From Sweltsa coloradensis (Eukaryota; Arthropoda; Insecta; Plecoptera; Chloroperlidae), in contig JAMZAV010003168.1 of NCBI GenBank assembly GCA_024449915.1, positions 1 through 64,000 of the forward strand: 64,000 nt of DNA. The letters are read 5' to 3'. The notes under the pieces are model-generated. The model ran no database searches and was not told the DNA's origin. It worked only from the letters and a program-made list of their open reading frames with translations. Below, one piece after another: positions 35,821-46,913 of the stretch. The position numbers and the translations under genes are program-made. Within the stretch, counting starts at the first letter, position 1; every line of letters begins with the position of its first letter.

Positions 35821-36568
35821 TTGGATGAGCGAAGCGAAGACTTCAATTTCACTGACCCCCAAAAAATTTAGCTCGGGTGTTTTTGTTTGTTTTTTTTTCT
35901 GTCTGTTTGCACGATTCCGGGCAAACGACATAAGCGATCTTGATGAAAATTAGAGGAGACCTTCGTTTGCTCTAAACTGAGACTGGCCACGTGTTTGGGT
36001 ACAGGCGAAGAAATATTTCTCATGAATATCGTACTTATACGATTTTTTTCGATTTTTTGTGCGATATTTTCGTGACATTTGGGCCAATTTTGACCAAACG
36101 GGTGGGGCTACAACGTTCATATTATACATGGACATTAAGGCTATGGTGATGTAGTACATTTTGAAAGGAAAAGTTAAAAAGTTCGCCAGATTTGATAAAA
36201 ATAAAGCTTTTAATATAAGTTTTTTGATTTTTTGTGTGATATTTTCGTGCCATTTGAGCCAATTCTGACCAAACAGGTGGGGCTACAACGTTCATATTAT
36301 ACATGGACATTAAGGTTATGGTGATGTAGTACCTTCCGAAAGAAATAGTTGAAAAAGTTAGCCAGAATCCATAGAAATAAAGCTTTTGGTATGTTTTTTT
36401 TTTACGGTAAATAATACCAATTGACAAGTAACAATAGACACTTGACAACAATCACCTACAATGCGTAGGCAGCAAAACAAAGTACTTTCAAAAGTAAAGA
36501 TATCCCACGCAAACTAAAAACTTTAAAAGCTCATCCATCAACGCGGCGGGACTTTAGCGTTTTCCTAG
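35821..36568 (+). mobile_element. Helitron-like element, second class, 748 bp
   Basis: TTGGATGAGCGAAGCGAAGA to GGACTTTAGCGTTTTCCTAG, starting 16 bp after the previous copy ends. Confidence 0.87.
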
Positions 36569-37600
36569 TAATAATCAGATATAAGATAAACAAAATGTAT
36601 GCTGTCAAGCTGGAATCTATAATTCAGTGTGTTAATAATTTGGCTACCTAATAATAAAATGGACTCATCGTGACTAATTTGAATGCATTTGATTTCCCAC
36701 CTACAGCAACAACAACATAAGAAGACGATCCGTAACCAAAAAATAACTCAATGCTCCAAAAAAGTGATCTAGCTAATGAATAAAATATATAATATATCAA
36801 CTGATATTCAATGGGGGGGGGGGGGGGGGGGGGGTACATTAAACCAAAGCTCTAGCTCCTCGACCAGTAAGTGGTTGAAATTCTTGTGGCGGGTTTTTAG
36901 TGTTTATAAAATATGCATAATATTAACAATATCTACCATTGATTAAAGAAAGTGTATTAAAACAAACCAAATATAATAACATCAATTAAATCAACCGTAG
37001 ATCTAGCTGAATTGCCAAAAGCGCTTGACTCTAACGATCTCGTTTCGATATCCACCACCGGCATTCCTGATTGAACTTGTTTCCAAGATTTTCATCAGTT
37101 GTTACTCAAGGGATGGGATTGAGTCCGTTCTTGGTTCTGTATTCACCCATCGACAGATCGATGCATACTTGTGTCTCGTGCATAGCCTACTTAATTCCCA
37201 TTGTGCGAGTTCTCAATGTACACAAACATTTACTTTTTAGGGCGATATTTAGAAATTTCGTGTGACCAAACGGGACCCAAACTGAAAAACAAACCACGTG
37301 CGAGGATAGGCATCGCCTTTCTAAATTTGCACAAACAAATAATGTTGAAAGATGAAAAATCTATAGACAACGTCCGAAAAGTACGAACGTACATTTTCAG
37401 CTAGAATCGTACATAGAAATATATCGAATATCACACTTATTGGTGGAACAGAGTAGGGTAGGTTGTTGTTGGTTTGTTCGTTTTCATTGTACCGATACAA
37501 GAAACATTTTTTTCGATGCCCGATGTAGATTACACATCAGTTTTACCCGGAGTGATCATTTCAGGTGAATTACTAGATTAGGCCTACATGAGGGAATGTC
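36569..37600. other. Unassigned sequence with a poly-G run
   Basis: A G-run of about 22 lies near 36812-36833. No gene recognised; short frames here look random. Confidence 0.35.
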
Positions 37601-37649
37601 CAAGGGATGTTAGACTGTAAAAAAAAAAAACGAATACTTTCAGTCAGGA

Positions 37650-37945
37650 TTGGCGTCGGCGGGATTCGAGTCCATGACCTCCGGAATCGCAAGCCTCGGG
37701 CACTCATGGCAGTCAGGGCACGCAAGCCTCGGGCACTCATGGCAGTCAGGGCACGCAAGCCTCGGGCACTCATGGCAGTCAGGGCACGCAAGCCTCGGGC
37801 ACTCATGGCAGTCAGGGCACGCAAGCCTCGGGCACTCATGGCCGTCAGGGCACGCAAGCCTCGGGCACTCATGGCAGTCAGGGCACGCAAGCCTCGGGCA
37901 CTCATGGCAGTCAGGGCACGCAAGCCGAGCGACTAGAATCATCAT
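37650..37945. repeat. 33-bp minisatellite, seven units, within a tRNA-like sequence
   Basis: A 33-bp unit beginning GCAAGCCTCGGGCACTCATG repeats seven times from 37689 to 37919, with one visible variant (GGCCGTC). Because 33 is divisible by three, several frames on both strands stay open and give 11-residue repeats; these are not genes. The flanks GGATTCGAGTCC (37665-37676) and GAGCGACTAGAATC (37926-37939) resemble parts of a tRNA-type repeat on the minus strand. Confidence 0.88.
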
Positions 37946-38409
37946 CTCGGCTCTTCCCCCCATGATCCAATGATATTCTTAATATCCTTGTACCATGTCT
38001 TCCCCCACTTCAAATTCTGCCATATAATGGAGCAAAAGCACCTACCAACAACATAATCATACCGGTTGCTAAAAATATAGCAAAAGTAAATGTTAAATTA
38101 TTGCTCTAGACATATAACTATAAAATCAAGTTAAGAGGTCACTTCCCAGTCAGAATTGGGCACAAAACATACCTAGCAGAAAAAAGTGTCATTGCCAATG
38201 AAAATAAGCCAGAAGACTCAAGAAAACTCTGAGTTGTAAAGGCAGCTATTTCTATGCTCCTATGCTATTCAATTTGCATTATTTCTAAATTTCATTAATC
38301 GGGAAACACTCCCGTAGGTGTGTTTGATTTTATAAAAATCAATCCAGAAATTACAAAATCTATTCAATCTATTATATTCAGATTTAGAATGCACCAACAA
38401 TCCAGATGT

Positions 38410-38660
38410 TATCTAGGTGCACGTGAGGGCGCCGCAGCCAAGCCGCGGTGCGCTACACACTCGGGCACCTCATACAGCAAGCAGAGTTAAGGTTATTTCG
38501 AGGTGTCACCCAACCGTCATGAAACGTGATGTGAACTTGAAAACTATCAAAATCGAGGGGATTCAGGTACATGACAACACATGCCAAATTTGGTTGGGAT
38601 ACGAGCATTCCTTCTTGGTGAAAAAATGGCTTGAAACATGCTCAAAGTCACTTTAAATTA
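38410..38660 (-). mobile_element. Inverted copy of the Helitron-like 3' tail at 1973-2263
   Basis: Reverse complement shows the same GCTACTGCTACTACG-type tract, ACGAGCATTCCTTCTTGG and CGCACCGCGGCTTGGCTGCG segments, ending CACCTAGA near 38410. It borders the palindrome at 38700-40690 as the first copy borders 99-1972. Confidence 0.65.
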
Positions 38661-39014
38661 GCTACAGCTACTGCTAGCTACTGCTACTACGGTCTAATTC
38701 GTCAGTTTCAATCGGCCCGCGATTTTGACCACTGATGGGGCTACAACGTTCATATTTTACATAAGTTATAGTGATATAGGGTCTTTTGAAAAAAAAAAGT
38801 TGAAAAAGTTTGCTGAAAGGCTTCCAAATAAAAGTTTCAATATAAGCCTTATACAAGAATATAATCAACAAGTACCTAACTATAGTAACTTGACAATGAT
38901 TGACTTCATTGTTACCAAAAAGCAAGTCTTTGGGCCACTAGATATTTTACATCCTATTGTTATTGGTAATTCCATAGAAATTAAATGAACTTTGGTAAAA
39001 GTATTATATTTTAC

Positions 39015-39485
39015 CTAGGAAGCTTCGCAAATGCTTTTTCAGGCGCGTTGTTGGATGAGCGTAATTTTTTTAACGAAAAAAGCGTAAAATTGCTATTTTC
39101 ATAAGAAATTATTTTTCGATTGCGTTTAAATTTCACACCAAATGAATTAATTCATAAAATTAAGGTTCTGTAAAAAATCATTACAATCGGATAAAGCATA
39201 AGATATAAGTCGAAGAAAGTTTTTAAATATCGAAAATAATCGTAAGATTGCGATTTTCCCGAGAAATAATTTTTCGATTGCGCTCAAAAAAATGGCAGTT
39301 CTAAGTTCAGAGATTTCGAAGGCCTCCAGAAAATTTCATCGCAATTGGAGTATCGGTATAGCCGGAATCGTATTAACAGACAGACAAAAATACAAAAAGG
39401 AAAAAAAAAACATTCCGGAATTTTTTCTCCAGTGTAGTGAAATGGAATCTTCGCTTCACTCGCTACGCTCGCTACGCTCATCCAA
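39015..39485 (-). mobile_element. Helitron-like element, 471 bp, paralogous empty site at 1049/1050
   Basis: CTAGGAAGCTTCGCAAATGC to CTACGCTCATCCAA. The flanks ATTATATTTTAC/CAAATAATTTT correspond to ATTATATTTTAGCAAATAATTTT-like sequence at 1038-1060 with no length change. Loop type GCCTGAAAAA. Confidence 0.83.
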
Positions 39486-39636
39486 CAAATAATTTTTCAA
39501 TGCAACTTGAAAAAGTAATGAGATCACACACATAACAAAAACTTGTATAAATACAGTCAAACCTTACACACTCAAAAGAAATTATATCTAAAAAGGGCCA
39601 AGCTCATTCTACCATTCCACATTTGCGCATTCTTAA

Positions 39637-40416
39637 TTGGATGAGCGTAGCGAGCGAAGCGAAGATTCCATTTCACTACACTGGAGAAAAAAATCCGGAA
39701 TGTTTTTCTTTTTTACTGTTGGTATTATTGTGTGTCTGTTAGTACGATTCCGGCTAAACCGATACTCCAATTGCGATGAAATTTTATGGAGGCCTTCGAA
39801 ATCTCTGAACCATGAACTGCCACGTTTTTGAGCGCAATCGAAAAATTATTTCTCGTGAAAATCGTAATTTTACGAGTTTTTCGATTTAAAAAAAAATTAT
39901 TCGACTTATTACACCTACATGCTTTATCCGAATGTAATGATTTTTTTACAGAACCTTAATTTTATAAATTTATATATTCGTGTGAAATTTGAGCGCAATC
40001 GAAAAATAATGTTTCATGAAAATCACAATTTTACGATTTTTTCGATTTTTTTAAACATTCTTTGACTTATAACACCTACATGCTTTATCCGATTGTAATG
40101 ATTTTTTCACAGAACCTTAACTTCATGAATTAATATATTCTTGTGAAATTTGAGCGTAATAAAAAAATAATTTTTCATGAAAATTGCAATTTTACGTTTT
40201 TTTATTTTTTGTTTTACATTTCTTTTACTTATAACACCTACATGCTTTATCCTATTGGAACGATTTTTGTACAGTACCTTATTTTATAAATTAATATATC
40301 GGTGTGAAATTTGAGTGAAAAAATAACTGAAAATCGCAATTTTACGCTTTTTTCGTTTAAAAAAAATTACGCTCATCCATCAACGCGCCTGAAAAAGCGT
40401 TTGCGAAGCTTCTTAG
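39637..40416 (+). mobile_element. Helitron-like element, 780 bp, paralogous empty site at 40594/40595
   Basis: TTGGATGAGCGTAGCGAGCG to GCGAAGCTTCTTAG. The flanks GCGCATTCTTAA/TTCATAAACG match the intact opposite arm (CGTTTATGAATTAAGAATGC at 40586-40605). First-class body with loop GCCTGAAAAA; the terminal CTAG is now TTAG. Confidence 0.88.
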
Positions 40417-40690
40417 TTCATAAACGTACAGTGTCCCGTAACAGCATCCTTGAAAAGCTTGGCAAAATAGATTTTGCATGATATTACGTTTGAATTAATT
40501 AGAAAAAAAGAACTTATACGTTTAAATTAATATGCAAATTCTATTTTGCCAAGCTTTTCAAGGATGCTGTTACGGGACACTGTACGTTTATGAATTAAGA
40601 ATGCGCAAATGTGGAAGGGTAGAATGAGCTTGGCCCTTTTTTAGATCTCATTTCTTTTGAGTGTGTAAGGTTTGGCTGTATTTTTACGGG

Positions 40691-40866
40691 GCGGTATTTT
40701 AAGCCCCTGTCTCCTAAGCCCCTGGACCTTTTTTTGGCTTCTAAGCCCCTGTGACAGACGGTTGTGCTACACGTTGCGAAGCGGGGCTAAGAAGACAAAC
40801 CGGTCCGGGCTTTAGAAGACTAAAAGTCTTCTTAGGCCCTGTCTCCTAACGCCCGTACGAAAACCT
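40691..40866. repeat. GC-richer dispersed repeat, copy 1
   Basis: AAGCCCCTGTCTCCTAAGCC ... GAAGACTAAAAGTCTTCTTA is present in reverse complement at 50664-50848. It contains the perfect palindrome AAGAAGACTTTTAGTCTTCT or near-equivalents. Confidence 0.8.
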
Positions 40867-40936
40867 TGTTCGTTCCCATGAGCCATTACAGATAATAATT
40901 GATAACGAATTTTTAAGTGTTTATTATCATCGATTT

Positions 40937-41264
40937 TTGGATGAGCGAAGCGAAGACTTCAATTTCACCGACCCCCCAAAAAATTTAGCTCGGGTGTTTT
41001 TTTTTTTTTTTTTTTTTTTTTTCTGTCTGTTTGTTCTCTCTCTACCGGGGAAACGGCATATGCGATCTTGATGAAAATTTGAGGGGACATTCGAAATCTC
41101 TGAACTTAGACTTGCAACGAATTTTGGGTACAATCGAAGAAATATTTCTCATGAAAATCGCAATTTTACGATTTTTTTCGTTTTTTAGGGCGATATTTTC
41201 GTGAAATTTGGGCAGATTCTGACCAAACGGGTGGGGATACAACGTTCATATTTCACATGCACAT
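40937..41264 (+). mobile_element. 5' part of a Helitron-like element, second class
   Basis: TTGGATGAGCGAAGCGAAGA at 40937 through the body to TTTCACATGCACAT at 41264, where another repeat is inserted. The body resumes at 41603 (ATTAAGGTCATGG) and turns into a palindrome; no 3' terminus is found. Confidence 0.78.
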
Positions 41265-41602
41265 GGGCCTTCAAACTCCAACTCGACACCTTCTCCGGTT
41301 TGGCCCGTGAATAGGGGAGTTTCACTCCCTGAAACTAATAGCGAGTTCTGCGTCGACTACCTTTTTGACTACCTCCCCGACGGCGACGACAAAGACAACA
41401 CGGACGGATGATGACACAGACGGAGACGACCACGACGTGGGGGAACCCCTGCCCTCCCCATATGCTTTTGGCTGGTTCTGACCAGCACAGGCCTGTCCAC
41501 CCTATGTCCCCCCGCGTCATCCCTTACGTCCCTCCCTTCGTCTCGATTAGCCAAGTTGCATAAATATGAGACGTAAAGCAATATCCAATCAATCAATTAA
41601 TC
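41265..41602 (+). repeat. GACGAC-rich retroposon-like repeat, copy 3, with duplication
   Basis: Flanked by CACATGCACAT on the left (41254-41264) and on the right (from about 41593), an 11-12 bp duplication. The right end carries a short tandem AATCAATCAATTAAT tail, as in SINE/LINE-type retroposition. The interior shares CTACCTCCCCGACGGCGACG and GGCTGGTTCTGACCAGCA with copies at 11.2 and 16.2 kb. No protein assigned. Confidence 0.65.
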
Positions 41603-41605
41603 ACA

Positions 41606-41895
41606 TGCACATTAAGGTCATGGTGATGTATTGACATTTGAAAGAAAAAGTTGAAAAAGTTAGCCAGAATCTATAGAAATAATGGTTTTAATTTGAGTTT
41701 TTTTGGTGTGTTAAATATTAAAACCTTTATTTCTATAGATTCTGGCTAACTTTTTCAACTTTTTCTTTCAAATGTCAATACATCACCATTACCTTAATGT
41801 GCATGTGAAATATAAACGTTGTAGCCCCACCCGTTTGGTCAGAATCCGGCCAAATAGCACGAAAATATACATTTTAGATCTTTCTCGCAGCCTTG
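41606..41895. repeat. Palindrome, relative of 17728-18192
   Basis: 41606-41690 (ATTAAGGTCATGGTGATGTA...GAATCTATAGAAATAA) is inverted at 41718-41800. It continues right to TTTCTCGCAGCCTTG before the next element. Confidence 0.8.
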
Positions 41896-42717
41896 TTGGA
41901 TGAGCGTAGCGAGCGTAGCGAGCGAAGCGAAGATTCCATTTCACTACACTGGAGAAAAAAATCCGGAATGTTTTTTTTTTTCTTTCTTTCTTTCTTTCTT
42001 TCTGTATTTTTGTGTGTTTGTTAACACGATTCCGGCTAAACCGATACTCCGATTGCAATGAAATTTAATGGAGACCTTCGAAATCTCTGAACTTAGAACT
42101 GCCACGTTTTTGAGCGCAATCGGGAAATTTTTTTACATAAAAAACGAAATTTTACGATTTTTTTCGATTTTTAAAAAATTTCTTCGACTTATAACACCTA
42201 CATGCTTTATCCGATTGTAATGATTTTTTCACAGAACCTTAATTTTATGAATTAAGATATTCGTGTGAAATTTGAGCGTAATCGAAAAATTATTTCTCAT
42301 GAAAATCAAAATTTTATGTTTTTTTTTCTTTTTAAAAAACAATTCTTTGACTTATAACACCTACATGCTTTATCCTATTGTAATGATTTTTTTACAGAAC
42401 CTTAAATTTAATGAATTAATTTATTAGTGTTAAATTTGAGCGCAATCGAATAATTATTGCTTATGCAAATTGCAATTTTACGATTTTTTCATTTTAAAAA
42501 TTACGATTAATTAAAACAATTAAGTTAATTTTTTATTTTATTTAATTTAATTATAAAAATTAAGTTAATTTTTTATATAATTTAATTTAATTAAAAAAAA
42601 TCTTCGACTTAGTAATGATTTTTTCACAGAACAACAGAAAATCCGCGTCACAAATGGCAGCACAATGCACCATATACGCTCATCTAACAACGCGGCGGGA
42701 CTTAAGCGTTTTCCTAG
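41896..42717 (+). mobile_element. Helitron-like element, 822 bp, paralogous empty site at 17830/17831
   Basis: TTGGATGAGCGTAGCGAGCG to ACTTAAGCGTTTTCCTAG. The flanks CGCAGCCTTG/TATGAAAACTTCAC match CACAGCCTTGTATGGACTTC (complement of 17821-17841) with nothing added or lost. This fixes the boundary to TTGG...CTAG or one base to the right. Confidence 0.9.
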
Positions 42718-42912
42718 TATGAAAACTTCACATGAGATTTTATACCTCACCCACAGCCTTGTTATAAACAATCAAAGATCCAACAGACCTAATGATTGCT
42801 TTGTATGGGCCGTGTTAATATGTTTTTATTATTTTAAATTAATATTAACATTTTATAATTAAAAAGCTCATCCATCAACGCGACTAAGAAAAGCGTTTGC
42901 GAAGCTTCCTAG
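42718..42912 (+). mobile_element. Flank and 3' terminus of a further Helitron-like element
   Basis: GCTCATCCATCAACGCGACT, hairpin and GCGAAGCTTCCTAG ending 42912 form a 3' end of the GACTAAAAAA type. The sequence before it (42760-42850) is shared with 17728-17800 in inverse orientation. No 5' end is identified. Confidence 0.65.
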
Positions 42913-43945
42913 TTTTAAAACTTAGAACCCACAGGACCGGAAGCATAAATGTTATAAGACTATGTAATTTGATCTCACGTGCATTCGTCGTTTACAGCGT
43001 AAAAAAGCCTAAAAAGGACAAAACGTGCACTAGTTTTTTATGTAAATGGAAACTTGCGAAAACAGAGTAAATTAACAAGAATTACCTAAAAGTTCGCATT
43101 ATTTATTTTTTGAATACGAATTTTTGGAAGAAGTACAAAAACGAGTGTTCATGAGACGTCTCTCCTTGGTAGTAAAAAATATATATGCGAATATGTAAAT
43201 TTTGTCTTATGTTAAGCCACAGTGGAAGAACGTTTACACTGAATTGCATCGAAATAATAATGCGGTCTAGTAATAATACTAGTGGTCCTGTAAGAACAGC
43301 AAGATTAAGCATAGTGAATTAGTATTTCGGGGTTCCTTAGTTGTATTAATTTATTAGTAGAAACGAAATTGTATTTTTTCTGATCATTTACACTTCTGTC
43401 GTTTTCGCTTGAGGCAATCGAATATGATTATACACACAGTTGATCGAAACGACGAGCGTGAAATTAAAATATAAGACACAGAGAAGTGATCCGCGATACA
43501 TATTATTTCGTGTATATTTCGGGGTTTGAAAGTTTACAATTTGAGTAGACTATTAAGAATATTATAAGGCGTAGAAAAAGAATACAAAAATAGTGGAGTA
43601 AAGGGCCTATGCCTAATGGCAAATTTAGTGCAAAAAGTGAAACTAACGTGGAAATTGGCACTATTACTATTTCGGGTACGAGAAGTTCAAAATTCGATGG
43701 CTCCAAGGTGAGCTTCTCTGACTTTATTATTAATAAAAATTAAAAATTAATTAATTTAAAATCACCCAGACTACCTAATATCAAATTGAGCATGAAGCTT
43801 ATTTTATGAGGAATAAATAAATGTCAAAATATATTTTTAAATATAAATACGATTGTAATATTTTAGATAGGTCTATACTTTAAAACTTGTCGTATGCTTT
43901 CGTAGGTCTACTTTCAATTTCACCTTTACTTTCAATATAAACATA
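42913..43945. other. Unassigned sequence
   Basis: No recognisable repeat or gene. The frames present are short and unlike known proteins. Confidence 0.35.
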
Positions 43946-44102
43946 GCCTATCATCATATATGGTCTTACAGTTGACGCGCCCTTATACCAACAAAGCGTA
44001 TTATTTATATCAATATAGTTATCAAACTTAAATGCAAATGTTCCCGGGTACTAAACATATGACTCGCTCACTCGTCTAACAACGACTTTGGCGTTTTTCT
44101 AG
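43946..44102 (+). mobile_element. Helitron-like 3' end related to 16620-16773
   Basis: GGTCTTACAGTTGACGCGCC, AACTTAAATGCAAATG and GACTCGCTCACTCGTCTAAC precede AACGACTTTGGCGTTTTTCTAG-type hairpin ending 44102. The matching 5' end is not present nearby. Confidence 0.7.
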
Positions 44103-44109
44103 TCTAGTT

Positions 44110-44215
44110 TTGGCTAAGACGCCCTTATACCCGAAATGTGTTGGACTGGGATACCTAGGTCCAATCCCCTGGTCGGGAAAAGATTTTGTTATTTCTGGAT
44201 TGTATTTTAAAAATT
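44110..44215 (+). repeat. tRNA-SINE fragment
   Basis: AGGTCCAATCCCCTGG resembles a B box, followed by GATTTTGTTATTTCTGGATT, the same body as in the SINEs at 50876-51385 and 49766-49866. Confidence 0.55.
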
Positions 44216-44519
44216 ATTAAACATGTTTTGAAATGCATATAACGCAGTGTATAGTCCATCATCTGTGACAATACTATGGAAAACATAGCCAGTAAAAAAA
44301 AAAGCGTTAAGATTGCAAGGTTTGCTCAATATCCGAGCGGAATGTGGGGGTACCTTGATCGTGCAAGATTCGATACTCCTTGGACACTGCATTTTCACGG
44401 CCGGGCAAATAACAAACCTAAAATATTTTTTCAAAAACAACAATTGTTTTGAAAATAGGTCCTACACATTAGCAGCCTATTTTTTAATTTGTTACTTATT
44501 GTAGGTTTAAATCGCAACG

Positions 44520-44704
44520 AACCTAGCTGATTTTGTTAACAGTTCTCAGTAAACTTGCACCGGATGCCTGTCTAAAATTTCAGCTCAATCTGTTCAGCGA
44601 TTCGGCTGATTTTCGACGTACACACACGCACGCACACAGACTCACAGAATGAGCGCCGGGTTTGAGTTGAATGGAGACACTCAGTCGCTTCACTCCCTCG
44701 TTTA
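44520..44704 (-). mobile_element. Helitron-like 5' end (GAGTGAAGCGACTGAGTG type)
   Basis: The reverse complement begins ACGAGGGAGTGAAGCGACTG and continues through a GTGTGCGTGCGTGTGTG tract, GAGCTGAAATTTTAGACAGG and GAGAACTGTTAACAAAATC. The order matches 10633-10800. No 3' end assigned. Confidence 0.55.
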
Positions 44705-44985
44705 ATTATAGATTGTTGTAGACATATTGATTCATGTTGATGTAATTAAGGATACCTCTACTACATTTTAGTTAAATTATAACTCTTTTGACTAATGTGT
44801 GAGAATGTATACCTAAAGCTTGTTGCCAGTGGCAGTACTTGCTTTGATATAATTTGTTGATTTTGCTTGATTTTTCTGTGATAATTTTAAATTTCTCTTT
44901 AAAATTAAACTGGAAACGTTGGTTGAAATAATAAAAATGCACTGATAAACCCGAAAAATAATTATGCCATTAGATTATTATTTAA

Positions 44986-45624
44986 GGCTGTTGCATCGTC
45001 CTCTAAACTATATTTAAAAATCAAAGGAAGATGACTGCAATCTTATCTAGATGAGTGAGGGTCTAAAACATAAAGGAAAAATATATTTTGTAATATTTTG
45101 GGCAGGATGTTACGTCTCTGTCAGTCATTATATGCAAATTTTTGGACAAAAGTTGGAACACTGAGCAAGGTGTTATACTTAATTTAGAGGGACGATTTTT
45201 TTTATATTAATTGTTTCTAAAAATCATTGCCTTCCACCTCCTTATAAGGAAAAACAATTTTGTGAAATATCGTTCAATGTTTTATTTTTTTCGTCCGCAG
45301 GTACAAAACTCTTATTTTGTACCCTGACAACAAAATCGTATATTGAACGATATTTCAAAAATTGTTTTCTCTTATAAGGAGGTGGAAGGCAATGATGTGA
45401 AGTAACAATATTTAAAAAAATCGTCTCTCAAAATTAACACCTAGCCCAGTGTTCCCACTTTTGTCCCAAAATTCGCATATTATGGCTTACAGGTACGTAT
45501 CGTCCCGCCCCAAAAAATACAAAATATATGTTTTTGTTATCTTCAAGACCCTCACTCATTTAGATAAGATTGCCGTCATCTTCCTTTAATTTTAAAATAT
45601 AGTTTAGAGGACGATACAATAGCC
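44986..45624. mobile_element. TTAA-flanked 639-bp palindromic element
   Basis: TTAA at 44982-44985 and 45625-45628 flank GGCTGTTGCATCGTCCTC...GAGGACGATACAATAGCC. The arms pair over about 300 bp each to a centre near 45307 (TACAAAACTC/ATTTTGTACC region). No frame. The TTAA duplication fits piggyBac/Kolobok-type MITEs. Confidence 0.85.
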
Positions 45625-45629
45625 TTAAC

Positions 45630-46913
45630 TAGCTTAAAGAAAATATCACACTGAATTACATAAAGAGAGCATTTTATTCCCTGTGTTACCGAAAACTAGG
45701 TTTCCATTTTAAAAGATGCGTATTTAACAAAAATCAATTAACTTTATTTAAAATACCTATGCTATGAAAATAAAAAAAATAGTTTTCCGAAGCGTTTGGA
45801 ATTTAATTTATTTTTTATGTAATTCATTGATATATTATTTTTGTCATAGTCATATTTTATGTATGAATATGAGGCTTCACAAAATTAGATAGAATGAAAT
45901 AAAAAGGCACCTATCGTAGCACTTTTCAATATTATTTTCTCGATTCTAGAAAATTAATAAAAAAAAGTGTTTTGAATCCGTCAAAAAGGCCATATACACC
46001 AAAATGTGCTAGCATTTTCTGCCTGATTCGCGATAAATCTTGAAAAATCTGCTATGGTAGGATGCCCATTTAGGCCTATCCATTATTAATTAATATATGT
46101 ATTAAAAACTATTAATTATCCGTTATTAAGGTTTCAACAGTGGCGTAGCGGTAATCAAAGCCGCCCCCGCAAGACTTGGTGGCCCCCCGTCTGGGGGGGG
46201 TCACTGGTCAAGCTGAGTTCAGGGGCCAAAATATGAGTTTATTGATACTCGTGTATAGAGAAAAAAAACTATATTATTACTAAAATTTATTTCCAAAAGT
46301 CTATGTCTGACACTTGCGTTTTCAGTTTGCATCAATTAACGAATCTATGTTCAACTCGATGTTCAATAAACGACTCCGATATGCAGACGTAATGATCGCC
46401 CTCTCTAAATTAGCATCACATCAAAAAACGAAGAAGAAAAAAGAAGCAAAACCAATTAAAAAGAAAATGGCACGTTCTAATCTGTTATGATGGTTGTCAC
46501 ACAAAGTTGTTACAGTCAAAAAGTATAAAGTATGGACTTGATCTACACTTGTAGCAGGGCCAAAAGAAGAATCGTTCATTCTTCGTTCGTTCGTGAACTC
46601 TTAGAAGACCAACGACTGTCAGATACCCCCTAGATGTATAAGTTTAACCAAAACGGGCAATTTGGGGTCATTTTTACTTCTTTTTTTGGAAAAGTCAAAA
46701 AAATTATTCCCGGAACAAACAAATAAAATGAAAGTGTGGATGAAATTATATTTTCAATTCCTTACACGAATCAAAAGTATGAAATAGATTTCGTTCAACG
46801 ATTAATTGGCCTTGAAAAAATAAAAACTCTTGAAAAATTCAGAGCTGCACTCCTGTAACCCACACCCACCCACTTTCCAACAAGTGGATGTCTACTCCAA
46901 AATAATCAACCTA
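45630..46913. other. Mostly unassigned, with a possible hAT-like end
   Basis: CAGTGGCGTAGCGGTAATC at 46139 looks like a hAT terminus but no matching inverted end was found. The rest is AT-rich without a recognised gene. Confidence 0.3.

Larger units (their letters stand above)
38700..40690. repeat. Palindrome of the 99-1972 family with two inserted elements
   Basis: The arm segments CGGCCCGCGATTTTGACC, GGCTTCCAAATAAAAGTTT, ATTATATTTTA, AAAGTAATGAGATCACAC and CATAAACGTACAGTGTCCC appear in the same order as at 99-1250, inverted relative to the tail. The inner palindrome is 40418-40500 with 40535-40596. Elements are inserted at 39015-39485 and 39637-40416. The outer right arm past 40690 is not found, so the palindrome is incomplete. 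Confidence 0.75.

Noticed and set aside
37689..37926. Regular direct repeats that might suggest a CRISPR array
   Set aside because: Units are contiguous with no unique spacers, and the surroundings are eukaryotic.
37573..37973. Open frames on both strands encoding 11-residue repeats (such as RALTAMSARGL, LACPDCHECPR)
   Set aside because: They are the six-frame shadow of a 33-bp minisatellite whose unit length is divisible by three.
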